Origin: Diospyros lotus
Lineage: Eukaryota > Streptophyta > Magnoliopsida > Ericales > Ebenaceae
Direction: 5' to 3'
DNA: 64,000 bases
Assembly (NCBI RefSeq): GCF_014633365.1
Contig: NC_068339.1
Span: forward strand, 34,171,316-34,235,315
Part shown: positions 41,861 to 52,378 of the stretch, one piece after another
How positions within the stretch are numbered: the stretch's first letter is position 1
Layout of the letters: each line of letters starts with the position of its first letter
The notes under the pieces: model-generated
What the model saw: the letters and a program-made list of their open reading frames with translations, nothing else
The model's database searches: none
Told to the model about the DNA's origin: nothing
Made by a program: the position numbers and the translations under genes

Positions 41861-44578
41861 GGCCAGAGTGAAGATAGGAAGTCTGAGTGCAGAGGGAAGG
41901 ATTGCCCCTTTGAGAAGTCACATAGGAGGATTACCTTCAATTTATAGCTCTCCACTCTCACCCCAAACTTGAGGGCAAGTTTGATCTTGCAAGGGAGGGT
42001 GATGATAATAGGTTGTAGCTGTAACCCCTCGAGCAGGCACCGATGGAGAGGAATAAGGCAAGAGAAGGAGCCAAAGACATAAAAGGATACTAGCAAGATT
42101 CTTGGGTTAAGGGAAGGAGGGAATGAAAGAAGGAACTAGATTATCATAGGGGGTATTTTGTAGTAATGGCTTGGGAGTTTGTTGGAGGCCATGTGCCAAT
42201 TTGTTAGAATTCTGTCCAAATTACCATATTATCCAAGTTAGTTGGAAAAGGGTCCTTAGAAAGCCTACCTCGGTAATAAATATGGGGGAATGAGAATTGA
42301 GACCCTTTTTCTTCTCCCCATTTCTTCTTCTATACTCATCTTCTCTCAAAATTCTTTTATGCATTTCTATTCTCTTTGAATCCAATTTATTGTTAATCAA
42401 CAAATTCTCAAGGGGCTAATCACTTCCTCTAAGTAAGGCCCTATTAGTGAGAAGAGGCGGTGTTGCACACTCACTGTAGGGATTCTGCTTGCTGTCGACA
42501 TCTGCCATGTCTGTTGTGCTCCTTGCCTCCAAATTGTTGTCGCCTCATCTTCTTCACTATAGCCTCAACCACACTCTTGCTCTTTCCCCTCCTATCGTCT
42601 CTGCCATCTTTGAGTGGGGCTTCATAGAGAAACTCCAATTAGGAGAGCTCTACGAGCTAGAGATTGACACAATCATAAAAAGGTGGAGGAGAAGACCACT
42701 GATGGCTGAAGAAACAACTCCTTGGAGAATGTACTCTATCCATGGAGAATGGTGAGGAAGATGGATTCCTTTAGAGAGGTTTTTTTTTTTTTTAATTAGT
42801 TTAATTCATAGATTGGGATGAAGCAAGGGGGAAACCAGTGAAAGGCAAAGAGTAGCAATGCCTATGATGAGGCTAAAAGTCCCAACTAACAACCCAAAAG
42901 CTCAAAAAACTAATAATTCCTTGTAAATCTCTCGGGTCTACAGAAGGGGGTAGGCGCATAATTTGATTTGTTTCCACTTTGATAACACTTTTCCAATATC
43001 TTGGGTCTCTAGCTTGTACAAAACTCTCTTGATCGAGGTTTCTCTGTGAAACCCCAATCAATGAAAGATGAGGTGATGGGAAGGAAGGGAGGGAGAAGGT
43101 GGTTGAGGTAATGGTGGAGAAGATAAGGCGGCGACAATTTGGAGGCAAGGAGTGAGGTGACACATGGGGTAAGCTTGCAACAACTAGAATCCCTCTGGCA
43201 AGTGAGCATCCCCTCGTGGTGATCTAGTAACAATTAATTTTAACAGAGTGTAAACACTAGGTCTTGGTTTGAAAAAAAAAATGGATAGTTTGATACCTCA
43301 GTTGATAAAATTAAAAGTGAGTCTATGAGTGCAAACAAGGGGAAATTCAGTATTTTCTTGATAATTTACACCCCCCCCCCCCAAAAAAAAAAAAAAAAAA
43401 AGAAGCAAAATAACAATTCCACCCTTCATCGTGGCACTTGATTTGTTGTACATTGCTTTTCACTATTGAATTTGATCCACACACAAATTAAATAAAAATA
43501 CAAATATTAATACAAACTACAATTCATATATTGCAACATAAGAAAAAAAATCTATAAATTAATTTCTAGATTGACTTCAAAATCTTGCACCTCAACTTTA
43601 ATCTTGGGCTTCAATTCTCTGTGCAATTAGGGAACGAATCAAGCAATAAAGAAAACTTGTAACAAAATCACACACACAAGGCTGAATTTACATGGTTCAA
43701 TAAAGAATGCCTACATCTACGGCTGCACTAGGTGTTTTTCATTATTTGAGAATGTTACAAGTACAAGAATTATACTCGTGTATTTAAATATGAAGACTAA
43801 GGGAAACAATAGAACTCCTAATTCGGGCCAGTCTAGGCCTTATACCGACTTTGCGTATGTGTCATAAATCGAATCAAGCTTCACATCTTCAACAAAAGCT
43901 AAAGCTAGTTAATTTCAACACTAATAGATAACTCAATCCAAAAAAAGGAAAAAAAAAAAAAAGAATAAAAGAATTCTGGAACTTAGGACTCTTCTCTAAA
44001 TGAGTTTTGTAGAAACAATGCATCCATCCAAGTGAATACCATGAACCATTAAAGAAACATGTTCACGCAATTGATAAATCTCTCCCAATGAAGAATGAGC
44101 TTTTCTCAACATAATTCCTCCCGGTGAAAAATGAAACATCGAGTTTGCTTATGCATGAGAATAACAAAAAAAGAAAAGAAATAATATTAATCCTTTTGTT
44201 AATAGGAATTAATATAGTGTATTTTATTTCTTTTGTTAATTTTTAGTTATTAGGTTCTATTAGAACTCTAATTAGGTTGGGATTATGTCCCCTGAAATCC
44301 TGATTAGAGTAGGATTATATGTTGTAGTTGCCTATACATAGTTGTTTAGGATGTAATTGAATGTACATTTTTATTATTGATTTTGATATTGAGATATTGA
44401 GTTGAGCTTTAGCTTGTTCTTGTTTTCTCCTTGCTTTGCATCAATTGACAATGCAGAAAAAGAATCACATTACTCTCATTACTATTGCGGCATAACATGT
44501 GCCTTTGAAGGAGTGATTGTTCATGTTATTGAGATCTACCAACCAGATAAAAATCCTGATTTGGAAAGGAAGCTAGGA
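41861..44578. other. Non-coding region with a long imperfect inverted repeat
   Basis: No gene recognised. 42470-42690 and the reverse complement of 43005-43190 are alike (CTCCTTGCCTCCAAATTGT in both; both then run CCTCAACCAC... and a G-G-(C/T)-T-T-C-A block). Homopolymers at 42780-42794 (T), 43370-43384 (C) and 43385-43402 (A). 44180-44380 looks like the end of a copia LTR (TATACATAGTTGTTTAGGAT, ATTGAATGTACATTTTT). 44402-44583 has a short open stretch that would run on across the solo LTR to about 46580, but I recognise nothing in it. Confidence 0.5.
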
Positions 44579-44583
44579 CTTTC

Positions 44584-46532
44584 TGTAACGCCCCACTTTT
44601 CCAAATACAAACAACTTGAAATATAAGAAAACATCACTCACGGGCGTTATTGGAAATCCTTAATCAACGAAAGCACGGATCGAACCTGAGTATGCTAAAT
44701 AGCTAGGATTTCCTCAAAGTTTAAATAAAAGTATGTCACGGATCCACATATCAAAAGTTATAGCAGCTTCACAAATACATCCTTAAGTATCTTAACTGCT
44801 ATTTACATTACATCACTTGAATTACATAATGAAATAAAGGCCAAAGCTGGCTGCGAAACCCAACGCTAGCCAAGTATCACCTGTTCGTCCTTGCTCGAAC
44901 CAGAACCTGGAACACCTGGCACTTATATTAAATCTGGGACGTTGAATGTCCCAGGGGTATGAAACACCCGAGTTAGATAATAACATCTAAGTGAGTGATT
45001 CAGAAAAGGAAACTACATGCATGCAAATGCAATAATGCTGTTATGAAATCCACCCCTGTGGTAGCAATGTCAGGGTGTTGCAATCACCCCCGCGGTCATC
45101 ATAGTCACCCCTTGGCTCACCGCAAGAGCACGAGTTCTTCCATGATGGCCCAACAACTAGCCACAATCACCGACATGAACATGATATTTGACAAAGTAGA
45201 AGGAATATGCATAATCAAGGGAAAATATGATATGTAAACCACCAAGGCATGATATTCAATCCATCATCCACACACAATTGAAGCAACAAGTGCTCAAAGT
45301 GTCACAAAACATGCAGGAATCACTCACCTTGATCGTTTTCCCTTCAATAGCACGGTTTATAGCCCGGTTCGAGCACTAGGGGCTGTTTCTGTAGAAATCA
45401 TAGATTTCAGTGAACCAACCTCAAATATTTCTATACAAGGTTGTAGGTAATTAGGATAGGAGAACAACGGTGAAAATTTTAGGCTAAACGGAGGTCGGAT
45501 GCGCCCTTACGGGCCCTCGGAAGGGTGGCCACGCGCTACCCTTTCTCTATTTTGCAACCCAAAATTAAAACGGCCATAACTCCTTCATTTTAACTCCGAT
45601 TTGACTTCTGTTTGAACCTACGAACTCCTCTTTTAGTGTACTACGACCTACGAAAAGAACAGTGACTTACCTTTTAGCTTTCTTTTCCGTTTTTGGTGGT
45701 TTCCAATCTGGTCTCTCTTTCCTTCCTTCTTTGCTTTTTCTTGCACTTGCTTTCTTTCCTTTCTCCTTTGCTTCTCGTGGCCCTTCCTCCTCCCCTTTAT
45801 ATAGCCTTTAAATGCCCAAATCCTCAAGATTTTACTTGGCCACCAAGTTGCTCATTTTCCACCCAAGTAATCATCACAACTTTGAAATTTTGCAATCTTC
45901 TCAAGCAAGCCTTCATTTCTTCCAATCCTAAGCTTCCAAGTACACCTTTACGCGGCCTTCAAGATAAGCTCCATCTTCTCTTTCCTTTGCAAGCCAATTC
46001 AAGTCTTACAAGTTAAGTCTCTCAAGTCAAGACTTTTAATCATTACAACCAATCTTCCTATTCAAGCTTCTCCTTTCTTCCAATCTCATTTCTCCATTTG
46101 CCCTTTACATGACCCTTTATTCAACCCATCTTATCCTTATCTTTTAGCAAGCCAATAACATGCTTCCAACTCCATTTACTTTTGAATTAAGAAATAAAGG
46201 TAATCATGGTTTAAGACTTTTGAATACAATTATCCAATATAATCTTTCCACCTCAAGGCTTCTCCCACAAGCCTTTATTATGACCATAAGTCTTCCAATG
46301 AAAGTTTACCAACTCAAAGCTTTCCTAACAAGATTTTATCATGACATTCATTTGGAGACGTTATCCTTTACCAACTCAAGGCTTCTCAAACAAGCCTTTA
46401 TCATGACAATTATTATCCTTTATTTTGCATTTAAGTCCTTAAAACCATTTCCACTTACACTTAAGCTTAAAACTTCCATTAAAACACTTTATTGCATCAT
46501 CTAACTTTTATATTAAATTTTGGAGTATTACA
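44584..46532 (-). mobile_element. Solo LTR, 1,949 bp, perfect target duplication
   Basis: Plus-strand ends TGTAACGCCCCAC and GGAGTATTACA, flanked by CTTTC at 44579-44583 and 46533-46537. By analogy with the family-1 LTR, which also shows TGTAAC.CCCC on the plus strand when its sense is minus, I place it on the minus strand. No proteins; 45690-46500 is rich in CTT and CAA words. It differs from families 1-5. Confidence 0.88.
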
Positions 46533-46799
46533 CTTTCAAATAAACTTCAGAAGATAATAGGAAGATAGAGATGTGGAAGAGACCAAAGCAAGAGGATAAA
46601 AAAATATTTACCTCAAAACCCACTAGAACCTCCAAGAGTCCAAACCTTGTAATCTACACATATGCGCATGTGCCCACACACAGAGAAAAGAAAAATGATG
46701 GAAGAAGCAACCATATCAACTAAACCAAGGAGATCTTAGACTTTCCTATCATTAAAGATTATGATAGAAATGAGAACTCCCAGAAATATAATCAAAGGA

Positions 46800-48020
46800 A
46801 ACTAGAGACATGGTTGCAAGGGAGGTGATGATAAGTGAGGATAAGATTGACATAAAGAACCATCTCTACCCACCATTGTCTTTCCAAGAGTGGACTTTTT
46901 CACCCCTACCCACCTTATATTACGTAAGTGAAAGAAACAAAGTAGTTACCTATGAACTTCCCAGCACTTTGATCGAAGGATGGAGACTAGCCTTTGGCTT
47001 CCATCCATTCTGTTGGAAGGCACATTTACTTTTAATCACTTTATACTAAAGAGAATTGGGTTCTAGAAGAAAACGCCATGGTCATTTGTACATTGGAGAA
47101 TATATTTTAGAAACCACATTTCCCAGAACCAAACCCCTAGCTAAAGAGGGTTTACACACCTATTCCCATCTCAGAAGATGATCTCTCTTCCCCTTGCACA
47201 CCCTAGACCAAGGAAAGTTTCTCATTAACCTCTCAATATTCAAGCAACCTTGCCATGGATTTTAAACAAAGACAGGTAGTACATGAGGATAGAGGTGAAG
47301 CTAATAAGAAAATCTTTGCCACCTAAAGGAAAGAAAGGCCCGCTCCAGCTAGCAAGATTTTGAGATTCTCTCAACCATCAGAAGCCAAAATGAAAGGTAC
47401 CTTGTATTACCACCTAAGGGAACTCCTAATTCAAGGTCCAGTTATTAAACCTCATACAGACCAAAGAAGTGAAAGCTTTACTCTGTGTTTCATCCAAATG
47501 AAATCTAGCCAAGGAAGATTTAGATAGATTAATTTTAAGCACATATATCTTCTAAAAAATCTGAAGCAAAGTAAATGCATTCAGCAAACATTCTTTGTTA
47601 TTAGCAAGATTAGAATGGTATTATTAGCAAGCTGCAAATGAGAAACTTAAATGCAATCAGGGGGGCGTGAATACAACCACTACTACCCCCCTTATCAAGC
47701 ATTCCACTCAAATCATCATCCACCAAAGTCACCAAAAAAAGGGGAAGAGGATAATCTTGTCTTATCCCCCTAGAAGCAGGAAACCAAGAACTAGGCATGC
47801 TATTAATGACAATAGAGAAAACAACCGAATTTGAACTGTCCATCATCCATTTACACCACCTTTCCCCAAAAAATTCATCTCAAGGACTTTGTATGAAAAC
47901 CCCAACTAGCCTTCTCAAAGCTATGCATCCATTTACACCACCTTTCCCCAAAGAATTCATCTCAAGGACTTTGTATGAAAACCCCAACTATCCTTCTCAA
48001 AGCTATGCATCTTGTAACAC
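46800..48020 (-). pseudogene. L1-type LINE reverse transcriptase relic
   Basis: Right to left: after a duplicated 82-bp block, RT words INSMPSSWFPASRGIRQ then PLPLFLVTLVDDDLSGML at 47690-47815, matching the (S/N)-R-G-(L/I)-R-Q-G-D-P-L block of plant L1 elements; then, in changing frames, KINLSK-like and LPLGGNTR-like words near 47440-47560, RAFLSFRWQR near 47310, RLMRNFPWSRVCKGKRDHLL near 47160-47240 and the CKPSL...LVLGNVV block near 47130. Many stops. No endonuclease domain is seen, so it is 5' truncated. Confidence 0.8.
47847..48010. repeat. 82-bp tandem duplication inside the LINE relic
   Basis: 47847-47928 and 47929-48010 are identical except for about two bases (both begin CCATTTACACCACCTTTCCC and end CTATGCAT). 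Confidence 0.95.
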
Positions 48021-49275
48021 TTACTAGGTTAGACTCCTGCTGCTTGCTTCATCAATTAAAATTCTATATTGAAAATGTTCAACAAATATAGATTTCGCTT
48101 GCATATATTTGCAGGTGCTGTCAATCAAGATTTTTTTTTTTCTTGGCTAAGAAGAAAGGATACAAGAAAGGAAACAATAAACAGAAGCAGGGCAACAAAG
48201 GAGAAAATTAACAGGAAACTTTCTGTCTCCACCTGCTCAATCAAGCATTCTGGTATACAAGGAGGAAAAATCAGTCCTTCAACCTTGGATCTAAAGTTCC
48301 AAGCTGCAAGGCCATGGGCAAGCTGATTTGCATTTCAATTAATTTGTATATATTTTTTTTCTTTGAATCATTCTTATAATACTCCATCTTGGCGTATTAT
48401 CATGTTAGGCTTTATGCTTAATTTTTATCCACTTAAATAAATTTAAAAAAGACGTTTCACATTCAGAAGCATGTCTACGTCCAAGGTGTTGTGTTTATAT
48501 ATATTAGATAGATTCAGATATTGATCCATCACATTCCAAATGCATATCAGAGATTGCTGAATTATTTTTTAATATATTTACAAGTAGGCATGTATCAATC
48601 ACTTGGAGGCCACAGAGATCTCTCAAAAGAGTTTACCTGTTTGTTGCTTAATATGCACAAGAAATTACACATTAAGAACCTAAATTTCTAGTGGAAAAAT
48701 ATGGGAAAAAGTCCATTAATTTCTCATCTTGTACGCTTTTCAATTTTTAAAATTATAAGATCAAAAACTCCAACTTATTTTCAATAGAGTGCTCTAGAAG
48801 ATGTATTAAGATTAATATGAAAAATGCATTTTGTTTTAGTGTTTTTGGTAGTGCACTTGTAATGTAAGGCGTTAAGATATTTTAAAGTGTCTCCATGTAT
48901 ACATGTAAGTACACTTGTATTTAGTCATTATTTCATCCATAACATGTTGCATCATTATTGCATGCAAAGATGTTGCATAGACATACTCCCACAAATGAAT
49001 TTTTCATTAGTAACCAGACTGCATCAGTGTTTAATGATTTGTTTGCGTTAATGTTTTCATATTTAGGATGATTGCATTCTAACATTTATGTTGAGACTCT
49101 TGAGTTTTGGTTGGGTATCATAGAAAACATGGTAATGCTATCATGCTTTCTGCTAAACAAACTATATGGCAAAGGGAGGAGAGGACAAAATAAAACTGAT
49201 GAAAGATTACTCTTATTTTGTTTAGAGTAGTTATCCAAACGAGTGTTTTAATCTTTTCAATATTTCTTCCTTCAG
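48021..49275. other. Non-coding stretch upstream of the apyrase exon
   Basis: About 1.25 kb, AT-rich, with no recognised coding or transposon sequence. It ends in a strong pyrimidine tract and CAG at 49273-49275, so it is best read as the end of an intron of the apyrase gene. Confidence 0.6.
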
Positions 49276-49823
49276 GCAGTGAGATGCTTAATTTGGCAGT
49301 GACTACCCATCCTGTTGCACGTTTTCACGCTTTATCTGGATTTTATGCTGTTTACACTATGCTAAATTTGGAGTCAAGGGCAAATTTGACGAAGATTTGG
49401 GAGAAGGGGCAACAGATATGTTCAAAATCATGGCATGAGTTGAACAATATTTCTGGAAACCAAAAGTATGCTGCACAATATTGTTTTCGGGTTCCCTATT
49501 TGGCATCGTTGATTGAGGATTCTCTTTGTCTCAGTGACAAGGAGATCATTTTTGGACCAGGAGATGTTTCTTGGACAATGGGAGCTGCATTGGTAGAAGG
49601 GGAGTTGTTGTGGCGTAGTTCTTCCAGAGATGAGACTAGCATTTTAACTCGAACGAATACTGGGGTAATCTCTAAGTCCATTTTTTTGTTGTTTGTTCTT
49701 GTATGTCTACTGTTCATTGTTTATCATAGACAAGTCAAGCTCCCTATGCCCAGCAGGAAGAAAGCAGCTGTTGGGGCATTATCTTTGCCATCTTCTGTTC
49801 CTTCAAATCGCCGTCTTAACTAA
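49276..49823 (+). CDS. Apyrase (GDA1/CD39 nucleoside phosphatase), last exon only, apyrase 7-like
   Basis: Apyrases hydrolyse nucleoside tri- and diphosphates; the plant apyrase 7-like branch is membrane-anchored. This exon gives about 182 C-terminal residues: EMLNLAVTTHPVARFHALSG, KIWEKGQQICSKSWHEL, QYCFRVPYLASLIEDSLCLS, FGPGDVSWTMGAALVEGELL (the last conserved apyrase block, with W-T-M-G-A-A), then a hydrophobic segment (SIFLLFVLVCLLFIVYH, likely a C-terminal membrane span) and a basic tail ending at TAA 49823. The exon start is set by TTTCTTCCTTCAG at 49263-49275; the two leading bases finish a split codon. The nucleotide-binding N-terminal blocks are not found upstream in this window. It may be a fragment, or a gene whose other exons lie beyond the transposon-filled left side. 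Confidence 0.85.
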
Positions 49824-50464
49824 TTTTTGTGCCAGCTTGTAGTCAGTCTAAGCTGCTTGTACAACCAAGATACAGCATCTTTCTCAACACTGAAAAACAC
49901 ATTCCTAAAACTTGGCTTTGCTGCAGAGGCAGTGTAAGAAGGGTAGTAATTTGTGTCGGCATTGTGCACTTAGTGATTCATATATAATTATTATTAAGTT
50001 TGTGTTGATTGCGGAAAGGATTATGCCGTATAGTTGCACTGTTTTGCAAATTCTGAAAACTCATTTTCCACAGGAACTTCTCAATGGTATGGCTGGGCTA
50101 AGTTGGCTTTGAGCTATATATATGTTTTTCTTTTTTTTTTTTCTTGGCGCTGTTAAATCTGAAACTGTTTCGTTTAATTCCTCCTAGGAATTAGGATGAG
50201 GATAGTATAGACTGGTGCCTACAACTATGGGCGCGCCCCTATTGCTGCTGTTGTGTTGCTCACTTTGGAAAATATTTCTGCCGTAGTTTATAATTAGTGC
50301 TTAAAATTTGATGTGGGAGGTTGACTTAGATGATGTAAAAGAAAGATTTTAGTCAGCCATCCACTTCAATCCGAACTTAGTGGTTATTTAAAATACTCAG
50401 AGTATATCACTAAAACGAAACTATTTACTGAAGTATACGTTTTTGCCATTCAGATGCCACAATA
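49824..50464. other. Region between the apyrase stop and the CACTA element
   Basis: Probably holds the apyrase 3' untranslated region near the stop. No second gene recognised. It includes the left copy of the CACTA target duplication, ATA, at 50462-50464. Confidence 0.5.
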
Positions 50465-50690
50465 CACTACAAGAAAAAGAGGTATTGCCGGCGAACTTTT
50501 CCCGGCGGTTTTAACAACCGTCGGGAAAACACGATAATCCCCGGCAGTTTCTAAAAACCGCCGGCGATGTTGACAAATTACCGACGATTTTAAAAACCGC
50601 CGATAATTGTCACCCATTACCGACGGTTTATAAAACCGCCGGTAATTTTTGCACATCCCCGGCGGTTTTAAAACTGCCAGGGATATACGA
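50465..50690. repeat. Left subterminal palindrome array of the CACTA element
   Basis: At least six units pairing CGGCGGTTTT with AAAACCGCCGG, with short loops; examples at 50505-50530, 50540-50565, 50585-50605, 50620-50645, 50658-50680. Palindromes have an AT-rich centre flanked by CCG/CGG arms. Confidence 0.9.
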
Positions 50691-50691
50691 T

Positions 50692-50929
50692 TTATATACC
50701 CCCACGCTCCCCCGCCCTCGCCCAAATTAATCTTCCCCTCACCCGGCCCCTTCTCTTGCAAAGTCTCCCCCTGTAAACCCTAACCCTCTCTCGCCGCTGA
50801 TTCGCTGCCTCCCTCACCATCGATCACTCTCAGTCGCTGTCGGCCTCGCTCGCGCACTCTCAGTCACTCTCGGCCTTGCGAGTCACGTTGTCTCTCTGGC
50901 CCAGTCGCTGCCTCTCTTTGAATCATCAG
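50692..50929 (+). promoter_or_regulatory. TATA box, telobox and first leader exon of the CACTA gene
   Basis: TTTATATACC at 50691-50700 follows directly on the last palindrome. A telobox run AAACCCTAACCC lies at 50775-50786. A GC- and CT-rich leader ends ATCATCAG before GTATGT at 50930, a good splice donor, so a leader intron of about 1.4 kb to just upstream of the ATG at 52379 is likely; the acceptor there (AATAAAAG before 52371) is weak. Confidence 0.6.
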
Positions 50930-52378
50930 GTATGTCTTTGTCTCTCTCGCCCTCTTTGAATCGAATTTTTAAAATTTCAATTCAATTAAATTCTATTTTA
51001 TGCGTACAAATTCGATTACATCATCAAATCACATTATAATCTAACAAATAATTAATTAAACTGAAACTTGAAAGTGAATATGCTATGCAACTTGTGATCC
51101 CTTTGTGAATATTGTAGTCAATGGCAGGATTTTGGGGATATTTTTTATATACAATAATTCAATAACGTGTGATCCCTCTGTGAATATGATCGAGCAAGTC
51201 ACGTAATGGTCACTGACTCACTGTTTTAGACATCAATTTGTTACTATGTGTCAATTAAGTTTGTTAGCAATGTCAATCTACAAAGCCAATTATTAGTAGC
51301 ATGCCTCTGATCTTAATTACCAGGAAGTAGTAAAGATTAAGTCACTTCACACAGTTTTTTATCGATTGTTCACCACCGTTAATATGTCTTCTTGATTAGC
51401 ACCTTTTTCTCATGGGAGCCATCTTTCCTCTTAATTAGCACCTTCAAACATGTATAAATAATGAATTTTTACTACTGAGTGTCATGATAATTAAAGCTGG
51501 TTTTATTCAGAAAAAAAATGAAAAAAGGGAAAACAATTAAATAAATAACTAAAGAAATTGAAAAACATGGACTGTTTAATTATAATCGGTGTTGGACACC
51601 ATTTAAGTATCGTTTGTAGAAAAGGCTAACACATGAACTTAATTTAAATTAAAAATAAAGGAGTTAATTAATTTGGTACTTGACTGTATTTAAAATAGAA
51701 TGACTGATTTAACTCCACATATCAAAATATACTGAATAATTTAATACTTTTCCCTTCTCTCAACAAAAATCATCCATTCTCTTTTTCTTTTCTTGATTTC
51801 TTATTGCATACATGAAAGTAGGTAGGTATGTGTAGATATATCTAACCATTCATTAGGCTTTAAACAGAAGTGAGCAAGATATCCACAAATCAAAAAAGGA
51901 AAGTACGTAGCAGTTTGTTGCATTAGGTGCAAGATCCACTGCAACAGAAAATAAAAAATGAAATTAAATTACAAAAAAACTTGCTCAAAACAATATTTGA
52001 TTGCATGAATTGCTCACCTTTCAACCCTCCTGATATCATCTTCTCCAATAATTGCATTACTTTGATGTCTTCATATTATTTTTGCATCCTGATTTACCAT
52101 GAACAAGCCGTGTAAGCTTGAACAGGGTAAAAATTGGAAAACTATAGCAAGAAAAGAGATGTGACTTATGCCACATTGAAATGGATTTTTTTTTTTATTT
52201 TAGCTCTAAATTGCATCATGCATACACAATTAGCATGGTTTAAATTAGCATGATGTGGTATGTATATATATTTATGTTCTTAGCTTTTTATGTTTTGATT
52301 TGTTATTTTTGTTTAATCTAAATTGATATGCTAACATATTGTTTTTTACATTCAAATCAATAAAAGGCAATTACACTG

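Noticed and set aside
49912..50112. Second gene after the apyrase exon
   Set aside because: Sixty-six codons without any recognisable domain; most likely downstream non-coding or 3' untranslated sequence.
50450..50761. Minus-strand open frame of 103 codons over the CACTA left end
   Set aside because: It runs across the terminal repeat and palindromes and only reflects their regular composition.
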